From the NCBI GenBank assembly GCA_035277145.1, contig DATELA010000072.1, forward strand, positions 62,001 to 126,000: a DNA stretch of 64,000 nucleotides, read 5' to 3'. Positions 25,112-33,878 of this stretch are shown piece by piece. Source of the DNA: DASRAP01 sp035277145. GTDB taxonomy: Bacteria; Gemmatimonadota; Gemmatimonadetes; Gemmatimonadales; Gemmatimonadaceae. How positions within the stretch are numbered: the first letter of the stretch is position 1; every line of letters begins with the position of its first letter. Made by a program: the position numbers and the translations under genes. The notes below the pieces were generated by a model, which was not told where the DNA came from, did not search any database, and worked only from the letters and a program-made list of their open reading frames with translations.

Positions 25112-28100
25112 TTAGAAGGTGGACCGGAGACCGAACAACCAGCTGCGCGTTTGCGGCTCGCCGAACTGACGGAAGAATTGTCCGCCGGCGTTTTGGCCGC
25201 CGTACACATCGCTCTCAGGATCGCCGCCCGAGAAATCGCTCCAGACTTTGAGATTTCGGCCGGTCAAGTAAACGGACATCGCGTCGAGGTTCACGCGCCG
25301 CAGAAACTTTTCCGGAACGCGGTATGAGAACGTCACCTCGCGCAACTTCACAAAACCCGCAGGCTCGATCTGGTTCTCGTGCCGGTCAAAGCCGTACATC
25401 AACGGGTAGTAGTCCTGATCCTTGAACAGACGCACGGTGTTGGGCGCGCCCGTGTTCTCGTTGATCCCGTCGTGAACGACGTATGTGTATCTGTCGTTGG
25501 TGAAGATCGAACGTCCGCTCGCGGTCGTGTATTGCGTCTCGAAGTTGATCAGCTTGCCGCCGTGCCGAACGTCCGTGAGCGCAGACAAGCCGAAGTTGCG
25601 CCACCGAACTTCTGTGGTGACGCTGCCGGTCCAATCCGGCATGACGCTGCCGAGGTTGCGCAGCTCATCCGTGCGAATCGGGTAACCGTTGTCCGCAATG
25701 AGCAACGTGCCGGCGGGCGAACCAGCGAAGCAGGGATTCGGATCCACGCAATTGCGCTTCCATCCGTAACCCCAAATCACGCCGTATGGTTGTCCTTCCA
25801 TCACGCGGATTTGCGGCCACGAATAGCCGGCGAGATAAATCGACGTGACGCCCGGTGCCAGGCTCAACACTTTCGATTTGTTCTTTGCCCAGTTGACGCC
25901 GACGTTCGCGGACAACGAACCAATCTCGAGTGGACGGCCGTGCAGCGAAATCTCGATCCCGTTGTTCTGGAGATCGCCGGCGTTGCGCACAATGCTCGTG
26001 TATCCCGTCACAGCGGATGACGGCACGCTGAAAATCTGATCGTAGCTGTTCTTTCTATACAGCGAGATTTCTCCGCGCGCTCGGCCACCGAAGAAACGCA
26101 TTTCCAGACCGAGCTCGTTCTCGATCGTGGATTCGGGCCTGAGATCGGGATTACCGAGCTGCGTGGATTGCGTGTACGCCGTCACGCCGCGGAACGGGAA
26201 GCTGATGGACGGTCCACCGAATTGCTGAATGTCGTTGTTCGCGCCTTTGGCGATTCCGCCGGTGACATATCGCGTCGACAGCGAATACGGTGGCGCATCG
26301 TTGCCGACTTTCGCGGTCGACAAACGCAGCTTACCGAAGTCGAGCCAGCTCGGCCTCCACTTCAGCGCGTCCGTGAACACAACCGCGAGACTCGCTGACG
26401 GATAGAAGTAGGAATTCGCATTCGTCGGCAGCGTAGAGCTCCAATCGTTTCTGCCGGTCAGCGTGAGAAACGCCCAATCGGCGTAGTCCGCGGTGACCTG
26501 ACTGTACGCGCCAATGAGGCGGCGCTTGGTTGGCAGATTCGCGTTCGTCGTTTGCGTCGCGAAGTTGCCGATGTTGAAGTAGCCGGGAATGACGATCGAA
26601 CTTCCGCTCGCTTCGACAAACGACGCGTCCTGCAAATACATGTTCGCACCGACCAGCGCACCCACGGTCACCTTGCCCTGCTGACCCAGCGGACGCGGAT
26701 CGAGAATCAGTTGCAAATCATTGTTGAACGTTCGGCGCGTGCTCTTGCGCTGCCGCGTGGACCCGGACGTTTGGTTCTGCGCGGTGCGCCACGGCCGTTC
26801 ATTGACGAATCGTCCGTATTCACTCACGTACGCGTCGACGCCTGCGTTGTTCGAGAGTTGCAGGCCCGGCATCAACTTCAGTGAGAACTGCTGACCAAGT
26901 ATCCAGCGATTGGTTTGTTCGCTGTTGTACTCATTGAGCGCCGACCACATGTAGTGCGGTTCGTTCCCGCCGTACATCACGGGGGAGCCATCGGGCATCC
27001 ACGCCTGGCGCGTGTCGGTCGACGGTGGCGTATCGATCAGGTCGTGGTCCAATCCGTCGAACGAGTCGTTGAGGAACGGGTTGTCGACGCGGATTCGCTG
27101 CAGACTCGTGGTAGATGTAAGCCAGTCATTCCACTTGAAACTGACGTTGCCGCTCAGCGTCAACCGATCGAGCGCCGCCATTGGGTTGACACCGCGTTGA
27201 TCCACCCACGACGCGCCAAACGTGTACGTGCCGAGATCACCCATCGACCCTCTGCCGCGCAGCGCGTTCTCGACACTCGGCGAACTCTTATAGAAGTCTT
27301 CGCGTGCGTCGCGAAAGCGCACGGGACCCACGGAGTCGAACACCATTTGCGGAATGCTGTCCTTGTGCGGACCCCAATTGAGCCGCGTCTCCGGTGCTGT
27401 CGTCGCGCCGGGTTCACACCAACCGCCCTGGCTGAGCATGCGTCCATTGCAGAAATAGCCGCGACTGCCGGCTGCCCAGTCCGTCGTGTATCCCTTGATG
27501 ATTGGCGAGTCGTAGCGCACCTGCGAGCTGTATTCAAACGTGAGCGGGAGGCCCGTCTTCCCTCGCTTGGTCGTGATGATGATCGCGCCGTTTGCCGCGC
27601 GCGAACCGTAGAGTGCCGTCGCCGCTGCACCACGGAGCACCGTGATGTTTTCGATGTTCTCCATGTCGATGTCCATCTGCCGGCTTCCGGACGAACCGGT
27701 GCCCAACGCATTGCTCGGCCCGTCGGAGTTGGTCGCGACGGGCATACCATCGATCACAAAGAGTGGTTGCGAGTTTCCTGAAAAAGAATTCTCGCCGCGA
27801 ATCGTGACGCGCGCGCCTGCGCCTGGACGGCCGCTCGAACTGGTAACACTCACGCCCGCCGACTGACCCGCGAGCGCCTGCATCAACGTCGTCTCGGGTA
27901 CGCGCTCTAATGTTTGCGACGTGATGGTTTGCACGCCGTAGCCGAGACTTTTTTCGGCGCGCGTAATTCCGAGGGCGGTGATGACGACGTCGGACAAACT
28001 GTATGGGACGTCCGTCAGCGCGAAGTCTGCGGTGATTGTGGTGTCGCGCGTGACGGTGATGGTGTCTTCGAGCGGTGCGTAACCGATGAGGCGTACGCGC

Positions 28101-28333
28101 AGAATGCGTTCACCAACGGGCACGTTGCGGATGATGTACCGACCTTCCGCCCCCGCCACTGCGCCGAGCGTTGTACCGACGACGGAGACTTGCGCGCCGG
28201 CGATTGGCAGACGGCTGACGTCGCCGAGCACCTGGCCAACTACGGTGCCGACTTCGCCTTGCGTTTGTTGAGCTGCGAACGCTGTGGTGCTGGTAAAAGC
28301 GAGTGCGAGCGCGCAAACCATGGTACGCGTCAT
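25112..28333 (-). CDS. SusC/RagA-family TonB-dependent receptor
   Basis: 1073 residues from the ATG at 28333, which opens a signal peptide (MTRTMVCALALAFTSTTAFA); the frame is open 90 codons further without a plausible start. Residues about 30-110 form a carboxypeptidase-regulatory-like domain (VVGQVLGDVSRLPIAGAQVS), about 115-235 the plug (LSDVVITALGITRAEKSLGY, with a PLFVIDGMPV signature) and the remainder a 22-strand barrel ending RSWLFGLRSTF. It imports a bulky nutrient across the outer membrane with TonB energy and the SusD partner. First gene of a five-gene operon down to 22223. Confidence 0.96.
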   Translation of the reverse strand: MTRTMVCALALAFTSTTAFAAQQTQGEVGTVVGQVLGDVSRLPIAGAQVSVVGTTLGAVAGAEGRYIIRNVPVGERILRVRLIGYAPLEDTITVTRDTTITADFALTDVPYSLSDVVITALGITRAEKSLGYGVQTITSQTLERVPETTLMQALAGQSAGVSVTSSSGRPGAGARVTIRGENSFSGNSQPLFVIDGMPVATNSDGPSNALGTGSSGSRQMDIDMENIENITVLRGAAATALYGSRAANGAIIITTKRGKTGLPLTFEYSSQVRYDSPIIKGYTTDWAAGSRGYFCNGRMLSQGGWCEPGATTAPETRLNWGPHKDSIPQMVFDSVGPVRFRDAREDFYKSSPSVENALRGRGSMGDLGTYTFGASWVDQRGVNPMAALDRLTLSGNVSFKWNDWLTSTTSLQRIRVDNPFLNDSFDGLDHDLIDTPPSTDTRQAWMPDGSPVMYGGNEPHYMWSALNEYNSEQTNRWILGQQFSLKLMPGLQLSNNAGVDAYVSEYGRFVNERPWRTAQNQTSGSTRQRKSTRRTFNNDLQLILDPRPLGQQGKVTVGALVGANMYLQDASFVEASGSSIVIPGYFNIGNFATQTTNANLPTKRRLIGAYSQVTADYADWAFLTLTGRNDWSSTLPTNANSYFYPSASLAVVFTDALKWRPSWLDFGKLRLSTAKVGNDAPPYSLSTRYVTGGIAKGANNDIQQFGGPSISFPFRGVTAYTQSTQLGNPDLRPESTIENELGLEMRFFGGRARGEISLYRKNSYDQIFSVPSSAVTGYTSIVRNAGDLQNNGIEISLHGRPLEIGSLSANVGVNWAKNKSKVLSLAPGVTSIYLAGYSWPQIRVMEGQPYGVIWGYGWKRNCVDPNPCFAGSPAGTLLIADNGYPIRTDELRNLGSVMPDWTGSVTTEVRWRNFGLSALTDVRHGGKLINFETQYTTASGRSIFTNDRYTYVVHDGINENTGAPNTVRLFKDQDYYPLMYGFDRHENQIEPAGFVKLREVTFSYRVPEKFLRRVNLDAMSVYLTGRNLKVWSDFSGGDPESDVYGGQNAGGQFFRQFGEPQTRSWLFGLRSTF

Positions 28334-28542
28334 GTGACGTCTCCGCCGTGCGTGCGGGAGAGGATGGGCGACGCGTGGGCGCAACGTGTGACGCGCGCCA
28401 GCATCGGCTTGCGCGGCGTGAGCGCAACGGGTGACATCGCGCCGATTCTGGCGCGCGCGTCGCTCTTCGAGTGCATGGCGAGCGGGACTGCACGATTCGT
28501 TCCGTCCCAACTGCGCGTGCGTGACGCGGGGAAAGCAGCCGG

Positions 28543-29079
28543 CTAGTCGAACAACCTCTGCACGTCCACTACGAGTGGTGCTGCGGTGCCGGCCGGCTGC
28601 CACTCGACCGACTCACCGCACACGACGTCGGCGCGACCCGGCCTCACCACTGCGATGACTCGTTTCTTGGGGTCGACGATCCAGTAGTCCGGGACTTTGA
28701 GATCGTCGATGTAGAACGCGCGCTTGCGTTCGCGTTCGTGGCGCCGCGACGACGGCGAGAGAATTTCTGCGACCAGGATTGGGAGCGGCACATCGTCCCA
28801 TGACATGTGCGACGCACCGGCCGCACGAACCATGATGTCAGGTTCGCAACGAGAGCCCCGGCGCTGAATGATTGCGCGAGGCCGGTAAGCGAATCCGAGA
28901 TCGTTGGCCTCAGCGTATCGATCGAGCACGCGCGCGAGGCGCACGGCGATGGTCTCGTGGTTGTGCGTAGGTGCCGGAGTCACGAAAAGCTCCCCGTGCA
29001 CCAACTCGTACTTGTTGCCGTCGTCCGGTAACAGGTCGAGTTCCTCGAGCGTCCACGGTTTCGTCGCGGCCATGTGCAT
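28543..29079 (-). CDS. Uma2 family putative nuclease
   Basis: 178 residues (MHMAATKPWTLEELDLLPDD). PD-(D/E)XK-like core: EPDIMVRAAG, then PLPILVAEILSPSSRRHERE and PDYWIVDPKKR. Uma2 proteins are abundant in cyanobacteria and other high-copy families; their role is unknown. Two in-frame ATG codons (29079 and 29073) are possible. The first 45 residues are almost identical to the frameshifted copy at 21618-22144, and both have the 38-bp element upstream, so the promoter and gene appear to have been duplicated together. Confidence 0.88.
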   Translation of the reverse strand: MHMAATKPWTLEELDLLPDDGNKYELVHGELFVTPAPTHNHETIAVRLARVLDRYAEANDLGFAYRPRAIIQRRGSRCEPDIMVRAAGASHMSWDDVPLPILVAEILSPSSRRHERERKRAFYIDDLKVPDYWIVDPKKRVIAVVRPGRADVVCGESVEWQPAGTAAPLVVDVQRLFD

Positions 29080-29197
29080 GTGCCACCACTCCTCGGCGAA
29101 GTTTGAAATGCGCGCATGGGCCGAGGATACCACTGCGCGGAGAAATCACTGTCACCAGATCATCGCACGCGTAATCGAAAAAGCGCGCGAATTATCA

Positions 29198-29235
29198 ATG
29201 GCCGAGCGTACGCTCGGCGGGGCGGCCGAGTCAAG
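29198..29235 (-). repeat. 38-bp dispersed element, copy 3
   Basis: One base differs from copy 2 (GCGGGGCGG in place of GCGAGGCGG). It lies about 120 bp upstream of the Uma2 start. Confidence 0.9.
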
Positions 29236-29287
29236 CGGGCAAATGCGCCTTGTGAAGCACCAACAGATGTGAAGCAGTCTCCCTACC

Positions 29288-29304
29288 GCGGCGCGACGCG
29301 CCGC
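29288..29304. other. GC-rich perfect inverted repeat after the beta-propeller gene
   Basis: GCGGCGCG-A-CGCGCCGC, a strong hairpin 23 bp past the stop at 29327 on the minus strand. No T-run follows, so it is only a possible terminator or 3' end stabiliser. Confidence 0.4.
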
Positions 29305-29326
29305 TCCGGCGCGGTGCTACGTCATG

Positions 29327-30451
29327 TCACCGCTGAATCGTGTGCACCTCGACGTTCTGCACGTCGTCGGCGTCGCGCCGGATGACGAGCACGCGATCGC
29401 CGCGCACCGCGACGACGCTCGCGCGTTCTGGTCCGGTCAGCCGCGCAACGAGTGCTCCAGTCGGCGAATACACCAGGTATTGCTGCCGGCGCCAATCCGG
29501 TTCCGGGTATTGCTGCGCGAGTACGCGTCCATCGGTGTCAACCAACAACTTGCTGAGCTGCGGAACGTGCGACGGAAACGGAATGGCGTCGAGCATTCTT
29601 GTCTCGAGCGAGAGTGCGTTGGTATTGCTCGATGCGCGTGCGGCCGAGAGACGCTGCTCGCGATACGCCGCGAGGTGCGGGCCGCTTGCGATCGGTGTCG
29701 TGCGCGTACCGTCAATGCGCGTCGTGGTTCCGGACGGTGCCGAAAGCACGCGCACGGGAAACGACGCCGAGTCGGCGATGTAGATGTGGTTCGGCCCGAT
29801 CGCGACAAGCGATAGCGTGGCGAACGGTCTCGACATCAACACTCGTGGCGTTGCGAGTTTCACCCATTCCTCGCCCACGAGATTGCCAACGAGCCGATTC
29901 AATGGTGCGCCCGACGGCGAGTACGTCCACAGTTCCAGCGGTACCGGATGCACGCCCGGTGGTACTTCGGAACTAACGGGCCGCTGAACGCGCACGATGA
30001 TGTGGCCGTCGTCGAGCACTGCCGCAGCAGTCGGCGACAGTCCTTCCGTTGGTGACAGCAGGGTCACGCTGCGAGCGAAGCGTCCGTTGCGATCCAGGAT
30101 GCTGACGCGCCGCTGCGCTGCATCGTACGTCGCGATGGAATCGCGGCCGTACGCGCGCACCCATTGCAAGTTTTGAAACTCCGCGGGTCCGCCGCCTTTG
30201 CGTCCGATGGAGTGCACGAGGCGTCCGGTCGAGTCGAACAGCAGAACCTTCGCGTGCTGGACGTCGCCGACGAAGATCGAACCGTCACCAAGGAATCCGG
30301 CGGATACTATTTGCGCAAACCCTTCCTCGTACGTGATCCGAACGATTGGTGCATCGGACGCGCGCCATTGAGGAGCCGTCTGCTGGGCCGTTACGGTGGC
30401 CGCGGCAGTACTGACCACGAGCCAGGCACAGGTGCGGACGATGGATGCCAT
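29327..30451 (-). CDS. Secreted 6-bladed beta-propeller protein
   Basis: 374 residues from the ATG at 30451 with a signal peptide (MASIVRTCAWLVVSTAAATVTA). Blade repeats are visible: DGSIFVGDVQHAKVLLFDS, GRLVHSIGRKGGGPAEFQNL, YDAAQRRVSILDRNGRFARS. The GGGPAEF motif is the hallmark of the 6-bladed propeller family (NHL-like) expanded in Gemmatimonadota and Bacteroidota. Role unknown; these are probable binding proteins in the periplasm or on the surface. Two paralogues are at 42259 and 48024. Confidence 0.85.
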   Translation of the reverse strand: MASIVRTCAWLVVSTAAATVTAQQTAPQWRASDAPIVRITYEEGFAQIVSAGFLGDGSIFVGDVQHAKVLLFDSTGRLVHSIGRKGGGPAEFQNLQWVRAYGRDSIATYDAAQRRVSILDRNGRFARSVTLLSPTEGLSPTAAAVLDDGHIIVRVQRPVSSEVPPGVHPVPLELWTYSPSGAPLNRLVGNLVGEEWVKLATPRVLMSRPFATLSLVAIGPNHIYIADSASFPVRVLSAPSGTTTRIDGTRTTPIASGPHLAAYREQRLSAARASSNTNALSLETRMLDAIPFPSHVPQLSKLLVDTDGRVLAQQYPEPDWRRQQYLVYSPTGALVARLTGPERASVVAVRGDRVLVIRRDADDVQNVEVHTIQR

Positions 30452-30636
30452 GACCGTTGGATGCAGCGCGCGGCTTTTGCGTTGCGCATGCGAGTCAACG
30501 CGGAAGTTAGACGCGCCCGTAAAATGACGGCTCGCTGACGCTTCGGTGCAATAGTTCACGCCGTCGTGCGGTTGTTCCCTTCGGACCGCAATCTTAGGTT
30601 GCAGTGTAGGCTCTTACGGCTGTTCCCGGAGGCAAC

Positions 30637-30801
30637 ATGTCAACGCCGGTCAGGAAGCGTAGGCTCTCGCGCAAGCGAGCAAAGCTCGCAGCGAAGAAGG
30701 CGCGAAAACGCTACAAGAAGGGAGCGAAGAAGTCGTCTACCTGGAAGAAGGGTGGAAGCCAATGGTCGCGCGTGCTGGGCCATTTTGGTTCGGCCGCATA
30801 G
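30637..30801 (+). CDS. Small highly basic protein
   Basis: 54 residues, read directly from the sequence: MSTPVRKRRLSRKRAKLAAK opens it, followed by KARKRYKKGAKKSSTWKK and a less charged end (SQWSRVLGHFGSAA). A strong GGAGG site lies 4 bp before the ATG, so translation is likely. About 45 percent of the residues are Lys or Arg, suggesting a nucleic-acid-binding protein. It precedes the Rossmann/TIR-like gene by 42 bp on the same strand, so the two may be a small operon or a TA-like pair. No family recognised. Confidence 0.65.
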   Translation: MSTPVRKRRLSRKRAKLAAKKARKRYKKGAKKSSTWKKGGSQWSRVLGHFGSAA

Positions 30802-30843
30802 CCCGCTGGGACATCGCACTGCTTCGCGCCGCGGCGGAGAACC

Positions 30844-31464
30844 GTGCCCGACTACAATAGACAAGTCTTTCTTAACGTCCCGTTCGACGCCGGCTACAAG
30901 AAACTGTTGCGGGCGCTGGTTTTTTCCGTTCACGAATGCGGCCTCGTCGCACGGTGCGCTCAGGAAGAGGACGACGGCGGTCAGTTCCGATTCGAAAAGC
31001 TCGCGCGCATCGTTTCACAGTGCCGGTTCGGAATTCACGACTTGTCCAGGACCACGCTCGACTCGGTTAACCACCTCCCGCGTTTCAACATGCCGCTCGA
31101 GCTGGGGCTGTTCCTTGGCGCGCGACGATATGGCCAACGCGGTCAGCGAAGGAAGGTTTGCCTGATTCTTGATCGTGATCGGTATCGGTATCAGGTCTTC
31201 TGCTCTGATATCGCTGGGCAGGACATTCGCGCGCACAACAATGAGGTAGCAAAAGCTCTCGGCGCCGTGCGCAACTGGCTGCAAACGCACCTGCCCGCCA
31301 GCGCGCGCCTCCCTGGCCCCGCCGCTATTGCGAGCCGCTACATCGACTTTCAGCGGCAGCTTCCCTATATGTGCGAGCTGTCCAGCCTCAAGCCTGCCGA
31401 GATGTCATTCATCGACTATCAGCTGCAGGTCGATGCCTGGCTGGATGCGAATCCGCGAAGCTAA
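30844..31464 (+). CDS. Rossmann-like protein (TIR / deoxyribosyltransferase-like fold), unknown function
   Basis: 206 residues from a GTG at 30844. It opens with a short strand and FLNVPFDAGYKKLLRALVF, then EEDDGGQFRFEKLARIVSQC and RFGIHDLSRT, and FNMPLELGLFLGARRYG, with strand KVCLILDRDRYRYQ. The pattern (D before a Ser-Arg, then N-x-P-x-E-x-G) resembles the catalytic layout of nucleoside deoxyribosyltransferase and TIR-like proteins, which cleave NAD or nucleosides; E86 would be the catalytic acid. I recognise it as a recurrent hypothetical family but cannot name it. Located at the start of the accessory island, so a defence effector is possible. Confidence 0.65.
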   Translation: MPDYNRQVFLNVPFDAGYKKLLRALVFSVHECGLVARCAQEEDDGGQFRFEKLARIVSQCRFGIHDLSRTTLDSVNHLPRFNMPLELGLFLGARRYGQRGQRRKVCLILDRDRYRYQVFCSDIAGQDIRAHNNEVAKALGAVRNWLQTHLPASARLPGPAAIASRYIDFQRQLPYMCELSSLKPAEMSFIDYQLQVDAWLDANPRS

Positions 31465-32393
31465 GCCGCCCGCCACCGCTCAAACCGCTCGGCGAGGAAA
31501 TCGCGATTCGGTTTCTGCGATTCCGCTTTCGGTGTGATCAAATCCGCGCCGTGCATTTGCTGCAATCCGTGTTGCAACATGGGCCCGTCGCGTTCCTTGA
31601 GGACATCGCCGTTGACGTGCACGCGGTAGTCGGGATCGATGCCGATGATGTCGAGATCGTACGCCGAGTGATGGATCTTGCAGAGCGCCAGGCCGTTGGG
31701 GATCTCGGGCAGCCCGCGCTCGTGCCGATCGGAGAGAATGTGCGCGGCGTCGAGTAAGTCGGCGTGCCTGAGTTGGCAGATGGCGCATCGCGTGCGGTAC
31801 GCGCGCATGATGAGATCGCGAAAGCGTCGCTGGTGCAGGCGCACTTTCACCGCGCGCGTGGCGTATTCGCGATCGGGTGCGCGGAGTGCGACATCGACGT
31901 GCGCCGCGCCAATGAGTCTCAGATCAACGTCCTTCTCGACGCGGAATTCGAGTTGCGACGGTGAATCGCCGGTAATGAAGACCGGAAACACCGCATCGTA
32001 GAGACCGGGCTGGACGCCGATCAGGTAAATCATGGGCGCGCGCGTTTCGTACGCGCGTCGCACGGCGCGGTTGCGCGGATTATTGGGATCGGTGCCTTCG
32101 TATTTGTACGTGAAGAATCCGGTATTCTCGTCGAGCTGATCGTCGTACGGTGCGGGGCGGCCTGGCTTTGGCGCGACGGTGACGATGGTGAGTGCAGCGC
32201 CGTATGCGCCGAGTTGCTGCGGTTTCCAGATGCCTTGTTGTGTGGGGCCGAGTCTGATGCGTTCGCCTTCGAACACAAATCCTTCGGCGATCTCGGCGGC
32301 GGAGACGATGGTGACGCCGTCCTTCGAGTCGCGCAGTTGTCTCAAGCGCGCGAACGCGGCTTCGCGGAGGAGGAGGTCTGGGGTGGACGGCAT
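31461..32393 (-). CDS. HNH endonuclease, putative restriction type
   Basis: 310 residues. The C-terminal HNH domain has C203-x2-C206, H218 in DAAHILSDRH, and CKIHHSAYD (H241, H242), a zinc-knuckle HNH of the McrA type. The N-terminal part (GIWKPQQLGAYGAALTIVTV, then YKYEGTDPNNPRNRAVRRAYE and MIYLIGVQPGLYDAVFPVFI) resembles modified-base readers (SRA/YDG-like or similar) found in modification-dependent nucleases, but the assignment is tentative. It should cut DNA, perhaps with modified bases. Convergent with, and overlapping by 4 bp, the preceding gene. Confidence 0.82.
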   Translation of the reverse strand: MPSTPDLLLREAAFARLRQLRDSKDGVTIVSAAEIAEGFVFEGERIRLGPTQQGIWKPQQLGAYGAALTIVTVAPKPGRPAPYDDQLDENTGFFTYKYEGTDPNNPRNRAVRRAYETRAPMIYLIGVQPGLYDAVFPVFITGDSPSQLEFRVEKDVDLRLIGAAHVDVALRAPDREYATRAVKVRLHQRRFRDLIMRAYRTRCAICQLRHADLLDAAHILSDRHERGLPEIPNGLALCKIHHSAYDLDIIGIDPDYRVHVNGDVLKERDGPMLQHGLQQMHGADLITPKAESQKPNRDFLAERFERWRAA

Positions 32394-32555
32394 GTGCGGC
32401 TCAAATATGCGCTGTCACTCCTCGCTGAATACAGACGCATCGGGCGTCGCGCGGGAGGAACACCGCGATGACGCTCGGACGGATCCTTTGCCGTCGTGGG
32501 GCAAAGTCCGGTCGGTAGAGATCACCGTTTGTTGCTAAAGCGCTTGTTTCGCTCG

Positions 32556-32583
32556 ATGTCAGCTGTAAGCTTACAGCTGACAT
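32556..32583. promoter_or_regulatory. 28-bp perfect palindrome overlapping a start codon
   Basis: Each half reads ATGTCAGCTGTAAG inverted around the centre (32569/32570). The last two bases are the A and T of the ATG at 32582. A TTGTTT and TAAGCT pair (spacing 16) would place the -10 box inside it and give a leaderless or nearly leaderless mRNA. This is the obvious operator for the XRE protein encoded next. Confidence 0.85.
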
Positions 32584-32938
32584 GGCAAGAACATTTGGTC
32601 GAAAGGCGGCTTCCAGTGGCCCCAACTCCGAACTGCGAACCGGAAAACGCCTCAGGGAGCTGCGAATGGCTTCGCGGATTTCACTGCAGTCGATCGCCGA
32701 CCGTCTTGACTGTTCGCGTCAGTTCGTAAGTGACTTGGAGCGGGGCCGCCGAAGCTCCGGGGACGTGACGCTATGGATGGGCATCGCCAGCGCCCTCGGC
32801 GCGGATCGCGACGCATTCCTGCTGAGCGTTTGGAAGGATCGCGGCGCACTGCTCGTTCCAGCTCCTATCAACCTCGACGAGTCCGTATCGCGCCTGCTGG
32901 ACCGTGCCGAAAGACAATCGCGCCTGAGGTCGCGTTGA
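32582..32938 (+). CDS. XRE-family HTH regulator of module A
   Basis: 118 residues. The HTH is at about 22-76: GKRLRELRMASRISLQSIAD, CSRQFVSDLERGRR and the helix DVTLWMGIASALGADRDAFL. The C-terminus is charged and short. It heads a six-gene cluster and its start codon lies within a large palindrome, so it should repress the operon. No ribosome site precedes the ATG, which fits leaderless translation. Its stop shares a base with the ATG of the next gene (TGATG), so the two are coupled. Confidence 0.88.
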   Translation: MARTFGRKAASSGPNSELRTGKRLRELRMASRISLQSIADRLDCSRQFVSDLERGRRSSGDVTLWMGIASALGADRDAFLLSVWKDRGALLVPAPINLDESVSRLLDRAERQSRLRSR

Positions 32939-33795
32939 TGGATTGCCAAGTGGAGCATGCCACAGGTGTGAATTGCGATGCAGTTCACGTGGGGACGGTG
33001 AGGGTCCGCAATCGCGCGACGCAGTCCGTCTCCATCCGCGTTGACAATCAGCCGCTCTGGCTGACGCTCCCAGCGCCCGACTGCGAGATCGCACCTGGTA
33101 TTCGCTGGGGTGACGTGGATGAGTGCTATCGTCCGGCGTTTTGGTGCCATCATGCATGGCGACGTCGGCTCGACTCACCTCTCCAATCGCGGTACGCCCT
33201 CGGCGCTGATCTCGGAGAAGAGGTCGCCGCATGCCTCCTCGGCGGCTTTGGAGTGCGCGGTGAGATCGGCGTCGCGGCGTTTGAGATGCTACGCGCTGAG
33301 GGACTTCTCAGTGGCAGTTCGTTTTCAGCGGGCGCATTTGAGCGCGCGTTACGCGTGCCGCTGCGCGTCGGTGCACGCTCGGTACGCTATCGGTTTCCCG
33401 CCTTGAAAGGGCGGTATTTGGCACTCGCCTTGTCCGAACTCTCGGAGTCCGACCCTCCGATCGAATCACGCGAGCTTCGCAACTGGCTGCAAAGGCTCCC
33501 GGGTGTCGGACCTAAGACCGCATCTTGGATTGTTAGGAATCGAGACGCTACAGCGCGGGTTGCAATTCTCGATATTCACATCGTTCGGGCATGCCAGATT
33601 ATTGGACTCTTCCCAGGCCGATGTTCGCTCCCACGCGACTACGACGCGCTGGAACAGCGCTTTCTCTGGCTCGCAGACCAAATGTGCGTTGCTCCATCGG
33701 ACCTTGATGCCACGATGTGGGCAGAGATGCGTGTGGCACCAGCGCCGGCGAGCAAGGCGCTGTCGAGACGCCGGCGAGCTGACTGGCGCGACTGA
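32938..33795 (+). CDS. OGG-like HhH-GPD DNA glycosylase
   Basis: 285 residues. The helix-hairpin-helix and active site read LQRLPGVGPKTASWIVRN (K193) and VAILDIHIVRA (D212), matching the catalytic Lys and Asp of 8-oxoguanine glycosylase/lyase. The first 80 residues contain the antiparallel domain with unusual DCEIAPG and PAFWCHHAW segments. Such enzymes remove oxidised or altered guanine from DNA. In type IV CBASS loci an OGG-like protein accompanies a QueC-like one; the same pair is present here. It follows the HTH gene by a shared base and precedes the Gly-rich protein by 83 bp. Base substrate cannot be inferred. Confidence 0.85.
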   Translation: MDCQVEHATGVNCDAVHVGTVRVRNRATQSVSIRVDNQPLWLTLPAPDCEIAPGIRWGDVDECYRPAFWCHHAWRRRLDSPLQSRYALGADLGEEVAACLLGGFGVRGEIGVAAFEMLRAEGLLSGSSFSAGAFERALRVPLRVGARSVRYRFPALKGRYLALALSELSESDPPIESRELRNWLQRLPGVGPKTASWIVRNRDATARVAILDIHIVRACQIIGLFPGRCSLPRDYDALEQRFLWLADQMCVAPSDLDATMWAEMRVAPAPASKALSRRRRADWRD

Positions 33796-33878
33796 CAGGG
33801 TGTCCTGCTGTGTAACACCATTCTTGCGCGCAGGAAGGAACCACGCCACGTTCTGGGATCACTTCGACGGGTAACCCC

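Noticed and set aside
24105..25115. A 336-codon frame opposite susD
   Set aside because: Arg/Val-rich antisense frame with no likeness to a protein family; SusD is certain.
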